DNA of 64,000 nucleotides from RGIG9608 sp045602425 (GCA_045602425.1 JAZSBO010000021.1:124001-188000), one strand, 5' to 3'; positions 9,255 through 18,460 are shown, counted from the first letter of the stretch. A program made the numbers and translations. The notes: generated by a model from the letters alone, not told the origin.

Positions 9255-10040
9255 ATGTCATTACTTTTTAAACGACAAAAACAATTGTTACAATATGGTT
9301 GGTTGCATTCAGGAATAATAATGACTGAATGTGCTAAAGGATTTGTGTATAGAGTGCAAGTGTTTTTTGATATTATATCTTGTTATTACAAATACAAGAT
9401 GTGGTCTAATCAATATTTATCTGAAAAATTTTATTTATTGAATAAAGAAGATAGAGTTGCCATTGGAAATAGATACAAAGAACGAGGTATTATTCGTGAT
9501 AATTGGCAGAAGGATTTTGTTGAAAATAGAAAATTTTTATTAAAATATACTAGTCGTAAATATGAAGATGCCATATTGCGTGAAAAGCGTACACTAGCCT
9601 ATAAAAAGCGTTATAATATGGGAGATGGATGTATAATCGAATATAATGTAGAATTATCACGCCAACATTATTTAGAAGGTACTATCAAGATAGGCAAAAA
9701 TGTATTATTAGCTAAAAATGTTTTTATAGATTATACAGGACATGTTGTTATAGAGGATAATGTTCAAGTTGCTAATGGTGTGATAATAGAATCACATCAC
9801 CATAAACAACACACAAATCCTTTTGATTCACAAGGTGAAATAGTTCAATCACATTGCATAATTAAAGAAGGTGCTCTGTTAGGTTCAAGATGCATTATTT
9901 TAGATTCGTGTCATTATATTGGCAAATATGCACGCATTGGAGCTGGCGCTGTAGTGACCAAAGATGTGCCTGATTATGCTTTGGTTGTAGGAGTTCCTGC
10001 TAAGGTGGTTAAAATGTTAGATGAGGAGAACACAATATGA
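9255..10040 (+). CDS. Left-handed beta-helix acyltransferase
   Basis: This protein has 261 residues. The N-terminal 110 residues are charged and not recognisable; from about residue 125 hexapeptide repeats begin (IGKNVLLAKNVFIDY, IEDNVQVANGVIIE) with HHHK near the expected catalytic histidine and the typical end ARIGAGAVVTKDVPDYALVVGVPAK. This is the LbetaH acetyltransferase family (maltose/galactoside-type), which moves acetyl from acetyl-CoA to sugar hydroxyl or amino groups. The stop overlaps the ATG of a truncated GT2 remnant (ATGA), suggesting a complete GT2 gene once followed. Confidence 0.8.
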   Translation: MSLLFKRQKQLLQYGWLHSGIIMTECAKGFVYRVQVFFDIISCYYKYKMWSNQYLSEKFYLLNKEDRVAIGNRYKERGIIRDNWQKDFVENRKFLLKYTSRKYEDAILREKRTLAYKKRYNMGDGCIIEYNVELSRQHYLEGTIKIGKNVLLAKNVFIDYTGHVVIEDNVQVANGVIIESHHHKQHTNPFDSQGEIVQSHCIIKEGALLGSRCIILDSCHYIGKYARIGAGAVVTKDVPDYALVVGVPAKVVKMLDEENTI

Positions 10041-10132
10041 AACAACCATTAGTAGCTATAAAATGCCTCGTTTACAACCACGAACCCTATTTGCGTGATT
10101 GTTTTGAGGGATTTGTGATGCAGCAAAGATAA
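10037..10132 (+). pseudogene. Orphan N-terminus of a GT2 glycosyltransferase (31 codons)
   Basis: An ATG overlapping the previous stop opens a 31-residue frame beginning MKQPLVAIKCLVYNHEPYL and ending at TAA 10130. The residues match the first strand and helix of a common Bacteroidales GT2 family (x-V-x-I-K-C-L-V-Y-N-H-E-P-Y-L-R), which should continue for about 300 residues with a DDAS motif. Here the frame stops and the next gene begins 13 bases later. I read it as the 5' stump of a replaced gene. Confidence 0.75.
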
Positions 10133-10145
10133 TTTGATTAAAAAT

Positions 10146-11339
10146 ATGCCAATTAAGATACTACATATATTACACGATGAAAAGTTTATTGATGGAGCGA
10201 TAGATATTTTCAATAGTACATCAGCTATAAATACTTATGTTTCAATTGAGGATGAGAAGCCATTTGTGTGGATTAAAGTCCATGCAAATGATGTACAAAT
10301 AGTTGAGAAAAATAAGATATTATCCTTTATTCTCGCAGGAGAATATCAATTGGTGGCATTTCATACATTGACTCGTGATAAATATGAGATAGTGTTACAA
10401 ATTCCAAAACAAATAAAGGTTTTGTGGTTGTCGTGGGGATATGATATCTATAGTCCAAATGGAATAATACCTGCTGTATTATCATTACCAATATATAAAT
10501 CAGTAACGAATCGATATGTAAAGTCATGTAAAAGTGAGGTGGCGCCTCTGCACACGCAGATAAAACGCTTCATAAAGAAGATCATATTATTCAAGAAATA
10601 TTATAAGATTCAAAAAGAACAAAAACAATGTGTGCAAGCAGAAAAAAAACTACAAAGTAAGGTACTAGAGCGCATTGATTTTATGTCAACAGTATTGCCA
10701 TCAGAGTATGTTATATTGTCTAGAAGAAAGGAGTTTAATGCAGAATATTTCCCATTTCAGTATGCAAGTAAAATAGCAGAACCTACTTGGATTAATTGCG
10801 ATGCGGATCAAATATTGTTAGGAAATTCTGCAACCGAAACAAATAACCATTTAGATGTTATTAACATACTTAAAAAAAGAGGCATTAAAAATAAATGCAT
10901 ACTTCCTTGTTCTTATGGTGATAAAAAATACTACTTGCCATTTTTAGAAAATCTGTTAAAAGATGATCAACAGATATGTATATTAAAAGATTTCATTCCT
11001 CGAGATAGATATGCAGAACTTTTAAAGTCTTGTAGGGTCGGCATTTTTGGACATGTTCGTCAACAGGCTGTAGGAAATATTATCTATTGTATGTTGCAAG
11101 GAAGCAAGGTGTTTTTATACAAAGATAGTATGGCATATAAATATTTCAAATCAAATGGTTATGTGATTTTTTCTATTGAAGATGATTTGTCAATAAAATC
11201 TATTTCTAAGTTATTGACAGAAGAAGAGAGGATGATTAATGTGACAAAAATTACAGAGTTGTTTTTCTTCGATACAGTAGTGTCTAGGTTACAAAAAACA
11301 ATCATGCGAATAGAAGAAAATATTATGATGTTTGAGTGA
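10146..11339 (+). CDS. TDP-Fuc4NAc transferase-like glycosyltransferase (GT56, WecF-like)
   Basis: The ATG at 10146 (MPIKILHILHDEKFIDGAI) gives 397 residues; a TTG at 10134 is also open. LWLSWGYDIY near residue 95 and ILLGNSATETNNHLDV near 225 are landmarks of the GT56 family, to which the enterobacterial-common-antigen enzyme WecF belongs. That enzyme adds Fuc4NAc from dTDP-Fuc4NAc to a lipid-linked disaccharide in the inner membrane. An RffA-type transaminase at 2749 could supply the precursor and WecB is at 25173. The gene is AT-rich and follows directly on a truncated GT2 stump, so it probably arrived by replacement. Confidence 0.75.
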   Translation: MPIKILHILHDEKFIDGAIDIFNSTSAINTYVSIEDEKPFVWIKVHANDVQIVEKNKILSFILAGEYQLVAFHTLTRDKYEIVLQIPKQIKVLWLSWGYDIYSPNGIIPAVLSLPIYKSVTNRYVKSCKSEVAPLHTQIKRFIKKIILFKKYYKIQKEQKQCVQAEKKLQSKVLERIDFMSTVLPSEYVILSRRKEFNAEYFPFQYASKIAEPTWINCDADQILLGNSATETNNHLDVINILKKRGIKNKCILPCSYGDKKYYLPFLENLLKDDQQICILKDFIPRDRYAELLKSCRVGIFGHVRQQAVGNIIYCMLQGSKVFLYKDSMAYKYFKSNGYVIFSIEDDLSIKSISKLLTEEERMINVTKITELFFFDTVVSRLQKTIMRIEENIMMFE

Positions 11340-11365
11340 AGTAAAAGCATATAAATGTAGCATTA

Positions 11366-11428
11366 ATGACCAATCAACTACTTTTTTCTGTGTTGATTGC
11401 CAATTATAACAATTGTAAATATGAATAA
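11366..11428 (+). pseudogene. Second orphan GT2 N-terminus (20 codons)
   Basis: The ATG at 11366 opens MTNQLLFSVLIANYNNCKYE and meets TAA at 11426. The segment F-S-V-L-I-A-N-Y-N-N is the classic GT2 start. The stop lies inside the first codons of the next gene (ATG 11421), which is of a different type. As at 10037, this is a severed 5' end sitting at a gene junction. Confidence 0.7.
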
Positions 11429-12278
11429 AATCAGAGAAGAGATTATCGTTTCTTTAACAACTTGGAAACCTAGAATACAAAATATACCAATTGTATTGGA
11501 TTCTATTTATGCTCAGACTATGCCGCCTGATAAAGTTGTATTGAATTTAGGATTTGAAGAAGTTATACCAGAGAATATTCAAACATATATTGATAACCAC
11601 CAGATAGAAGTTAATTTTGTACCAAATACAAGGGTATATAAGAAATTTCTTCCTACGTTATTGAAATATCCAGATGCATGCGTCATAAATATTGATGATG
11701 ATTGTATTTTTCCACCAAATATGATAGAGGATTTTATGGTGATACATGAAAAATATCCTCAATTTCCAATAAGTGGGAACAAAGTGGTTTTGTTTGGTTT
11801 ACAATGCCATTGCGGGAATGCATCGTTAACTAAATACGAGCATTTTGGAGATAGTTTAAAAGCTATAGATGAGGATTTGATGCAAAATTGTACAAGTAGT
11901 GATATTGTATATACATATTTGGCTGCTAAAAATAATCATCCGTATATTTGCTCAGAAGGGACTTATTTCAAAAATGTTATGCAAGGTTTTTTAGAGCATA
12001 GTCCATATACTCGTCAAGTGATTGAGGTTGACAATGGAATAATTAAATCTTTTCAATATTTGGTAAAAAGATTTGGAGAACTACCTATTCAACTTAGTAA
12101 CTATGTTTCGGATGAATATATCGCTACATTGATAACTCATCAATTTGAGATTATCTTACAATCGGTTGTCGAAAAGCAGCGTGTTTTATCAGAAGAAAAG
12201 GTTAGATCCTCTTCTGCATATCGCCTTGGGAAAATATTACTACGACCATTTAAGTGGCTTAGAAAATCAGAAAAATGA
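11421..12278 (+). CDS. Glycosyltransferase, GT-A fold
   Basis: From the ATG at 11421 the protein has 285 residues. It begins EEIIVSLTTWKPRIQNIPIVLDSI and has an acidic metal site VINIDDDCIFPPN near residue 90, as in GT-A glycosyltransferases that bind a nucleotide sugar through Mn/Mg. The C-terminal 30 residues are basic. An earlier TTG at 11397 is in frame but would start inside the GT2 remnant that overlaps this region, so I prefer 11421. The sugar transferred is unknown. It overlaps the next glycosyltransferase start as ATGA. Confidence 0.75.
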   Translation: MNKIREEIIVSLTTWKPRIQNIPIVLDSIYAQTMPPDKVVLNLGFEEVIPENIQTYIDNHQIEVNFVPNTRVYKKFLPTLLKYPDACVINIDDDCIFPPNMIEDFMVIHEKYPQFPISGNKVVLFGLQCHCGNASLTKYEHFGDSLKAIDEDLMQNCTSSDIVYTYLAAKNNHPYICSEGTYFKNVMQGFLEHSPYTRQVIEVDNGIIKSFQYLVKRFGELPIQLSNYVSDEYIATLITHQFEIILQSVVEKQRVLSEEKVRSSSAYRLGKILLRPFKWLRKSEK

Positions 12279-13186
12279 ATGCTATAATGCCCAAACTAAG
12301 TGTTATTATATTATCCTATGCATTAGACGATGAGGTATATCAAATGAATACTCGTTGTCTGGATTCTCTTTTTGCTTCGGAGCAATGGACTGATGGAGAA
12401 TTGGAAGTGCTGCTGATGGAGAGTAATCGCACAGCAACCTACCAGTACGATGCACGAGTGCGCATTATGATTCCAGAAGAGAAGTTTGGCTTTCATCGAT
12501 TTTTCAATATAGGTTTAGATAATACTTCAGGCGAATTCATTGCTTTTTGCAATAATGATATATTTTTTCAACCCAATTGGTGGACAGCAATCAAGCGCGT
12601 AAAAGAGCAACATCCTAAGTTTATGTGCTTCTCCCCATTGGATCGTAGTTATCCAATGATGACGGAAGAGGAGATGCCTTCGACAAAAGATTATTATATC
12701 GGTTGGGAGAACAAACGCCACTTTGCCGCTTGGTGCTTTGTATGGGAGAGAAAGGTATTTGATATTATTGGGCCATTTGATGAGCTGTATGATTTCTATT
12801 CGGCGGATGGCGATGAATTGCTGACATTACGAAAATATGCTATTCCAAATGTATTGGTAACTCATAGTGAAGTCAAACACTTAAGTCAAGTAGTAACAAA
12901 AAAGATGGATGAGCAATCATCTCCTATTATTCCACAAGAGATTCGTGATCAATATCCACTGACTGAAGAAGAAATAAAACGGGGATGGGTATGGTTATGG
13001 GAGGATATTCGCTTTTACGAGGCATATCAAAAAGATAAAAAGAAGTGGGGACATTGGCGTGTTGTTAAAAGAGTGAATCGTCTGTTCGAAGAACATTCTT
13101 GGTTGCATATTCGTCCATTATCCATGTTATTATACAATAGACGTGTAAATGTGTTTTTATCAAAACTATTTCGAATCAAATGGTAA
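12275..13186 (+). CDS. GT2 family glycosyltransferase
   Basis: This 303-residue protein has a GT2 N-terminus (KLSVIILSYALDDEV), an acidic turn in LMESNRTATY, the segment GFHRFFNIGLDNTSGEFIAFCNNDIFF with the metal-binding N-N-D in place of D-x-D near residue 88, and WCFVWERKVFDIIGPFDE as the acceptor-side motif. It is a soluble or membrane-associated cytoplasmic sugar transferase. Start ATG overlaps the previous stop by 4 bases, and the end overlaps the next start by 7 bases, so it is tightly coupled in the operon. The donor is unknown. Confidence 0.85.
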   Translation: MNAIMPKLSVIILSYALDDEVYQMNTRCLDSLFASEQWTDGELEVLLMESNRTATYQYDARVRIMIPEEKFGFHRFFNIGLDNTSGEFIAFCNNDIFFQPNWWTAIKRVKEQHPKFMCFSPLDRSYPMMTEEEMPSTKDYYIGWENKRHFAAWCFVWERKVFDIIGPFDELYDFYSADGDELLTLRKYAIPNVLVTHSEVKHLSQVVTKKMDEQSSPIIPQEIRDQYPLTEEEIKRGWVWLWEDIRFYEAYQKDKKKWGHWRVVKRVNRLFEEHSWLHIRPLSMLLYNRRVNVFLSKLFRIKW

Positions 13187-14433
13187 AACGAAAGAAAATA
13201 TTATTCATACACGATAATCTTTTTTTGAGTCCGGATGCAAACTCTAGAATAGTCTTTCGGTTGATTCAATATTTGTTGGATCACTACGATGTGGATATAT
13301 CCCTTATGGGGCGTGCTGCTTATGCAGAGGAGTTTGCGGATACATATCGTGGATGCAAACTAATACATGAGCCTCAAAGACGTTTTGAGCAAACGAGGAG
13401 ACTAAAAAATAAGTTGGGGAAACTCCATCTCTTGCGCTATATATTGATGCCAAGAACAATTTCCTATCGTATCCATAGCGATGAGGAACCGTATGTAGTA
13501 GAGGCACGTAGATGGCTAAAGAAACATGCTTCTGAGTATGATGTTGTAATTGCAACTTGTTCTCCATATTATCCGTTGAAACTGGCAGCGGAGATAAGCA
13601 AAATAGTTCCTGTGGTATATTATAAAATTGATCCTGTATCAACGGCTCCGTTGCCAAATACACTTAATAAGGACACAAAATTAGTTACCATTGAGAATGA
13701 GATAGCGTGGGATACGTGCGCTAGTCGTATCATCACTACAGATGTGATATTTAAGTACTATAATCAGTTGCCAACCAAGGTGAATGCTGATAAGGTATTG
13801 CTACTGAATTATCCCAATATTGTAGAGCGAAAATTATCCGATCAAACTAAAAATACCATTGTGGATTCTTTTGATAAAACGAAGATTAATCTATGCTTTA
13901 TTGGTACATTCTACTCGGATATCCGTAATCCACATTTCTTGCTTAATCTGATGGATAAACTGAGCAATACAAATATAGTATTGCACATATTAGGTCGTCT
14001 TGGTGATTGTACCGCAATGATTGATGAATATAGATCATGCCATAGCAATGTTATTTATCATGGGGTAGTACCACCAACTATGGCGGATGACATTATGCTT
14101 CAGTCAGATATTTTGGTACATGTGGGTAATGCTGAAGACGCATATATGCCAAGTAAGATATTGGATTATATCAGTTCGGGTAAACCTATCTTGAATCTTT
14201 GCAAAATACCTTCGTGCCCTACCTTACCATTGATGGAACGTTATCCTCTAGGAATAACAATCTATGAATACGAAGATTTGACTAATGAAACTCTCTCGAG
14301 ACTAGAGGCATTTTGTATAGATAATAGATGCAAACAACTTGCTTTCGATACGATACATAAACTCTATTATGATAGTACGATAGAGTATGTTGCTAATAAG
14401 TTTAATGAAATAATGGACTCTGTAATAAAATAA
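13180..14433 (+). CDS. Glycosyltransferase with GT-B fold (GT4-like)
   Basis: The 417-residue protein has two Rossmann-like halves. The N-terminal half starts KKILFIHDNLFLSPDANSRI, where retaining GT-B enzymes usually have a glycine-rich loop; the C-terminal half has INLCFIGTFYSDIRNPHFLL near residue 228 and the donor-binding region ILVHVGNAEDAYMPSKILDYISSGKPIL near 310, with the S-K-x-x-D-Y helix typical of GT4. It most likely adds a sugar to the growing repeat unit on the cytoplasmic face. Its stop shares a base with the ATG of the asparagine-synthase-like gene (TAATG). Confidence 0.8.
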   Translation: MVKRKKILFIHDNLFLSPDANSRIVFRLIQYLLDHYDVDISLMGRAAYAEEFADTYRGCKLIHEPQRRFEQTRRLKNKLGKLHLLRYILMPRTISYRIHSDEEPYVVEARRWLKKHASEYDVVIATCSPYYPLKLAAEISKIVPVVYYKIDPVSTAPLPNTLNKDTKLVTIENEIAWDTCASRIITTDVIFKYYNQLPTKVNADKVLLLNYPNIVERKLSDQTKNTIVDSFDKTKINLCFIGTFYSDIRNPHFLLNLMDKLSNTNIVLHILGRLGDCTAMIDEYRSCHSNVIYHGVVPPTMADDIMLQSDILVHVGNAEDAYMPSKILDYISSGKPILNLCKIPSCPTLPLMERYPLGITIYEYEDLTNETLSRLEAFCIDNRCKQLAFDTIHKLYYDSTIEYVANKFNEIMDSVIK

Positions 14434-16040
14434 TGATTATTATGCAAACTATTACATCATTACATAATTTCACGTCATCTACATGCACCATGAAGGAGCA
14501 ATGTATGCACAACGCAGACCAGTCGATTCAAGTGGTGTGCCAAGATGGTGCATGTCAGATGGCGGAGCAAATCATTCCGCTATATGAGCAGTTTGGCGTA
14601 GATTGTGTAAAACATCTCAAAGGTGCTATTGCCTTTTGCCTCTATGATGCGAATAAACAGCAACTACTAGTTTCGCGTGATCGAGTAGGAGAGAAGCAGA
14701 TGTATTATGCACAATTGCCTACTGGAGTTGTATTTTCAAGTAGTTTAAGCGAGGTTTTACAACACGTCAAACATCCGCAGATCCGTGCGCACGAGCTAGC
14801 ACAACCCATTCGCCATAATTATCCTATGGATCTTCAGCATACATGGATCGAGCAGATTAAACGTCTTCGTGCAGGTGAATATGCAATAGTGGATAGAGAT
14901 GGATTGCGCTTGCATACATATTGGAAGCGTAATCATACACCATCTTTCAATGGAACTAAGAAGCAAGCTATCGTAGAAGTGCAACGCATTATTCGTGCAT
15001 CTGTGCAGCGTTGTATGCAAGCAGATGGGCCTGTTGCAGTTCTGTTGAGTGGTGGAATCGATTCCACTACATTAGCATTGTTTGCTAAGGAGTGTCAAAA
15101 AGAGGTCCATGTGATTTCTGCTGGCTACAAAGGACAATTCATTTGTGATGAACGTGCTGTAGCTCGCCGATTTGCAGAAGAACACGGGCTGATTTATCAC
15201 GAGGTGGAGTTGGATGCAAATGATTTCCAATCACTATTTGACGAATATGTACCCTATATTGACGAACCATGCTTTGATGTGTCATCGATGTCGCAATTTG
15301 CCTTATATAAAAAAGCCGCAGAAATGGGATTCAAAGTGATATTGAGTGGATTAGGAGGGGATGAACTCTTCTATAGCTATAAGGATGATAATGCACAAGC
15401 ATATGCCTTGCAACTGCGTCGTGACTTTGATACGTGTTTCCCTCTGAAGAAGAATTGGCGAAAATATCTGCGTTTTATGGCGAGGAACTGGCGCTATGTG
15501 CTGATGGCGAATTATCCTATTTTGGAAGATGATAAATTGCCAACGCCATGGACATATGATGATTACAAGAAGTTTGCAACTACCGCTTCGATGCAACATG
15601 ATGGAGAAACCATACTTTTCCGTAATATTGATGTACAAGCACCTAGTTTTCCTTATACAGCAGGTGTGAATGATGTGTATGATAATAAGTTTGCTACTTT
15701 TGCCAATCAAATGTGTGTGTATCTTGGAAATAAACTGGGGGCTGCGAATGGAGTGGAGTTACGTTATCCTTTGCTAGATGCAGAATTGGTAGAGTTTTTA
15801 GATTCATTGCCATTAGATATGAAGTTTGATCCAAAAGTATCAAAACGATTCCAGAAGGAAGTGATGCATGGTTTGTTGCCAGATTATATCCTATATGCTC
15901 GTAAGCGTGGTTTTGAACCACCATTTACTTTCGTTAGAGAGATGTGTGCAAAGTATCAGTATCAGATGATTAAAGCAGATCATGTATTCTTTAATTCTAT
16001 GATGGCAGATAAATTACTAACTCAATATTTAAAGAAATGA
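14433..16040 (+). CDS. Asparagine synthase-like amidotransferase lacking the N-terminal catalytic cysteine
   Basis: This 535-residue protein has the class B asparagine-synthetase ATP-pyrophosphatase core: PP-loop VAVLLSGGIDSTTLALF near residue 210, ILSGLGGDELFYSY near 305, and a long helical C-terminus. The remains of a class II glutaminase domain are visible (LKGAIAFCLYDANKQQLLVSRDRVGEKQMYY near residue 65-95), but the N-terminus is MIIMQTITSLHN, not Met-Cys-Gly, so no glutaminase nucleophile exists. Either it uses ammonia or it makes an amide on a sugar acid by another route. AsnB-like proteins in polysaccharide loci are thought to amidate uronic acids. A second start at 14442 does not restore the cysteine. 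Confidence 0.8.
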   Translation: MIIMQTITSLHNFTSSTCTMKEQCMHNADQSIQVVCQDGACQMAEQIIPLYEQFGVDCVKHLKGAIAFCLYDANKQQLLVSRDRVGEKQMYYAQLPTGVVFSSSLSEVLQHVKHPQIRAHELAQPIRHNYPMDLQHTWIEQIKRLRAGEYAIVDRDGLRLHTYWKRNHTPSFNGTKKQAIVEVQRIIRASVQRCMQADGPVAVLLSGGIDSTTLALFAKECQKEVHVISAGYKGQFICDERAVARRFAEEHGLIYHEVELDANDFQSLFDEYVPYIDEPCFDVSSMSQFALYKKAAEMGFKVILSGLGGDELFYSYKDDNAQAYALQLRRDFDTCFPLKKNWRKYLRFMARNWRYVLMANYPILEDDKLPTPWTYDDYKKFATTASMQHDGETILFRNIDVQAPSFPYTAGVNDVYDNKFATFANQMCVYLGNKLGAANGVELRYPLLDAELVEFLDSLPLDMKFDPKVSKRFQKEVMHGLLPDYILYARKRGFEPPFTFVREMCAKYQYQMIKADHVFFNSMMADKLLTQYLKK

Positions 16041-17041
16041 CCAACCTAGCTCCCATATTAGTGTTTTGCTACAATCGCCCTGATCATTTAGTGCAAACAT
16101 TGCAAGCTCTTGCGAAGAATGACCTTGCAGGTGAGAGCGTATTGTATGTGTATTGTGATGGTGCACGAGAATGGGGAGGAGTAACTACATCTGCAAAATC
16201 ATTAGGTAATTATATTACTAAGCGATATGGAGCAATGTATTGCACTAAAAAAGAATACGATACTTATCTCGCATCTATTATTGAAACACGTCGTGTTGCA
16301 CATGCAATAGAAGGTTTCAAAGAAGTACATGTAGTAGAACGCGATAGCAACATCGGTTTGGCAGCGAATATTATCGATGCAGTAACTCAAGTTGTGAACC
16401 AATATGGTAGAGTTATAGCGTTTGAGGATGATATTGTTAGTTCTCGTGGCTGTTTGACATACCTAAATGATGCATTAGAACTATATAAGGATGATGAACA
16501 AGTGATGCATATTTCTGCTTGGATGTATCCCAATAAAGGGCAATTTCCTACTACATTCTTCTACGATAGTCCATATCCTGCAGGCGGTTGGGCAACTTGG
16601 AAACGAGCATGGCAGTATTTTAATCCAAATACAGAAGATCATGTAAACTATTGGCAAAATAATTGGAAAGGGTTTGATATTATGGGTGAGGATAACCTTA
16701 GTCGCCAGTTGCTAGGTAACCTTAATGGTACGCTCAAGACATGGTATGTGAAATGGTATAGCTCAATGCATCGAAAGAATGGATTGTGCTTATATCCTGG
16801 TACTGCAATGTCTAACAACATCGGTTGGGATGATTCAGGTGAAACCTCTATGGCGAATACTCGTTATAATGTTGCTAATCCTGCAGAATATACAGACGTT
16901 AAGCGTATTCCGATAAAGTGCAATAGAAAGGCATATAGATATATTCGCGTTTGGTATTCTGGGCATTGGTATAGTCGTAGATATCGTATTCGATTGTATA
17001 ATGCAATTCGTGGAATATTTGGATTGAAACCGATAAAATAA
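16037..17041 (+). CDS. Glycosyltransferase, GT-A fold (GNT-I/sugar-transferase-like)
   Basis: The 334-residue protein begins APILVFCYNRPDHLVQTLQAL, has the metal-binding acidic site RVIAFEDDIVSSRGCL near residue 130 and the aromatic acceptor segment PYPAGGWATWKRAW near 178, a pattern common in Bacteroidales sugar transferases related to GnT-I-like enzymes. The C-terminus is very basic (residues about 290-334), possibly a membrane-surface contact. Start overlaps the previous stop as ATGA; the next gene begins 10 bases downstream. Donor and acceptor cannot be read. Confidence 0.8.
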   Translation: MTNLAPILVFCYNRPDHLVQTLQALAKNDLAGESVLYVYCDGAREWGGVTTSAKSLGNYITKRYGAMYCTKKEYDTYLASIIETRRVAHAIEGFKEVHVVERDSNIGLAANIIDAVTQVVNQYGRVIAFEDDIVSSRGCLTYLNDALELYKDDEQVMHISAWMYPNKGQFPTTFFYDSPYPAGGWATWKRAWQYFNPNTEDHVNYWQNNWKGFDIMGEDNLSRQLLGNLNGTLKTWYVKWYSSMHRKNGLCLYPGTAMSNNIGWDDSGETSMANTRYNVANPAEYTDVKRIPIKCNRKAYRYIRVWYSGHWYSRRYRIRLYNAIRGIFGLKPIK

Positions 17042-17051
17042 ATTGTAAGAA

Positions 17052-18047
17052 ATGAAAATCTCAGTAGCAGTAATCACATATAATCAGCAAGATACTATTG
17101 CTCAGACATTAGATAGTATCTTGTGTCAGAAAGGCGACTTCGAATTGGAGGTTGTTGTGGGTGAGGATTGCAGCACCGATAATACATTGGCGATTTGCCA
17201 AGAGTATGCAGAGCGATATCCAGAGCAGATTGTTTTGTTAAGTGGTCCTAAAAACTTGGGTATTACAGCAAATTATTTTCGAACACTAAAAGCATGTACG
17301 GGTGAATTTATAGGAGATATAGCAGGTGATGATTATTATTGTGATGAACATGCGTTGGACAAACAGAAGAACTATTTACAATCATATCCGGAAGTGGGCG
17401 TGTTAGGTGCAAATGGTTATCGCTATTATGTGAGAAGAAATGTGAAAGAAGAAGGCTTGAATCCAATACTATTGACAGCGACTGATGATAAAGCTAAGGA
17501 GTTTTATTTCTCACCAAATTATAAAGGTGGGGTTTATCTTAAGCCAATAGGAACAATGATACGGCGTGAGATGTTGCAGTATTTTGATTATGATGAGATT
17601 CTGCGTAGAAAACTGCCTGTGGAGGATTATCTTATGCAAGCGATATGGTCGCAGCACACGCGGTTTGCCTGTATGCCTGATTTATTGGTAACATATCGTA
17701 TTTACGAAGAATCAGCCACATTCATCTCCTATGATCATCCTAAATACTTGCAGTACCATCGTGGTTTAGCAGAAACACGGCGTTATTTAAACGAACTTTT
17801 TCCAGTAGATGCCTGTTTTACAGAGGCAATGTTGCAAGAGCAACTTTTTTATAAGGAATTTTTGCTTTATCTGCACCAATGCGATTATGTAGCTGCAAAG
17901 CGATTGCTAGCTAGTGTAAATCCTTTAATTATGAATAGTGCAAAAGTGCGTCAATCTAAACGATTTACACGTTCATGGTTGCATTTCGTTGCTTTTCATT
18001 TTTATAAAAAGTATATTAACCAAAAAGAACTAAAACAAAGAACATGA
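17052..18047 (+). CDS. GT2 family glycosyltransferase
   Basis: This 331-residue protein has the GT2 N-terminus ISVAVITYNQQDTIAQTLDSIL, nucleotide-binding GEDCSTDNTLAI near residue 38, and the D-x-D equivalent in IGDIAGDDYYCDEH near 90. V-E-D-Y at about residue 192 is the usual acceptor/catalytic aspartate region. It belongs to the group that adds single sugars to a lipid-linked oligosaccharide. Its end overlaps fdtA by 4 bases (ATGA), placing it in the same unit as the Fuc3N genes. Confidence 0.85.
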   Translation: MKISVAVITYNQQDTIAQTLDSILCQKGDFELEVVVGEDCSTDNTLAICQEYAERYPEQIVLLSGPKNLGITANYFRTLKACTGEFIGDIAGDDYYCDEHALDKQKNYLQSYPEVGVLGANGYRYYVRRNVKEEGLNPILLTATDDKAKEFYFSPNYKGGVYLKPIGTMIRREMLQYFDYDEILRRKLPVEDYLMQAIWSQHTRFACMPDLLVTYRIYEESATFISYDHPKYLQYHRGLAETRRYLNELFPVDACFTEAMLQEQLFYKEFLLYLHQCDYVAAKRLLASVNPLIMNSAKVRQSKRFTRSWLHFVAFHFYKKYINQKELKQRT

Positions 18048-18460
18048 AAAATTCTACTATAAATGATTGCAAAATAATAGATTTGCGTAAGATTCACGAT
18101 GTGCGTGGTAATTTAACTCCGATAGAGGGCGGAGTGGATGTGCCGTTTGATATTAAACGAGTGTATTATCTTTATGATGTGCCAGGAGGTGAAAGTCGCG
18201 GCGCGCATGCGCATAAGGAGTTATATCAGTTGATTATAGCTGCAAGCGGGTCGTTCACTGTGACATTGGATGATGGTATAGCGAAGAAATCATTTAATCT
18301 CAATCGCTCGTATTATGGTTTGCTTGTAGTGCCTGGTATATGGCGTGATTTGGATGACTTTTCAAGTGGTGCTGTATTACTTTGTTTAGCGAGCGAGCAT
18401 TATGAAGCAGAAGATTATATCCGTGATTATAATGAATTTTTGGAGTACAAAAATTTGTAG
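18044..18460 (+). CDS. fdtA: dTDP-6-deoxy-hex-4-ulose 3,4-ketoisomerase (FdtA/QdtA family)
   Basis: At 138 residues this is the usual length of the WxcM/FdtA cupin family. It has the paired histidines SRGAHAHKELYQL, the conserved DLRKIHDVRGNLTPIEG near residue 12 and the C-terminal YEAEDYIRDYNEFL. FdtA moves the keto group of dTDP-4-keto-6-deoxyglucose from C4 to C3 so that FdtB (21262) can aminate C3, giving dTDP-Fuc3N; a QdtA outcome (Qui3N) is possible. Codons for its last residues are duplicated at 20267 in front of the GNAT gene, showing that fdtA once overlapped that gene directly. A heptanucleotide repeat begins at its stop codon. Confidence 0.85.
   Translation: MKNSTINDCKIIDLRKIHDVRGNLTPIEGGVDVPFDIKRVYYLYDVPGGESRGAHAHKELYQLIIAASGSFTVTLDDGIAKKSFNLNRSYYGLLVVPGIWRDLDDFSSGAVLLCLASEHYEAEDYIRDYNEFLEYKNL
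18397..18438 (+). repeat. Left copy of a 42-bp direct repeat (3' end of fdtA)
   Basis: These 42 bases recur without mismatch at 20267-20308. The copies bracket the LTA-synthase-like gene and mark the ends of a segment inserted between fdtA and the GNAT gene. Confidence 0.9.
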
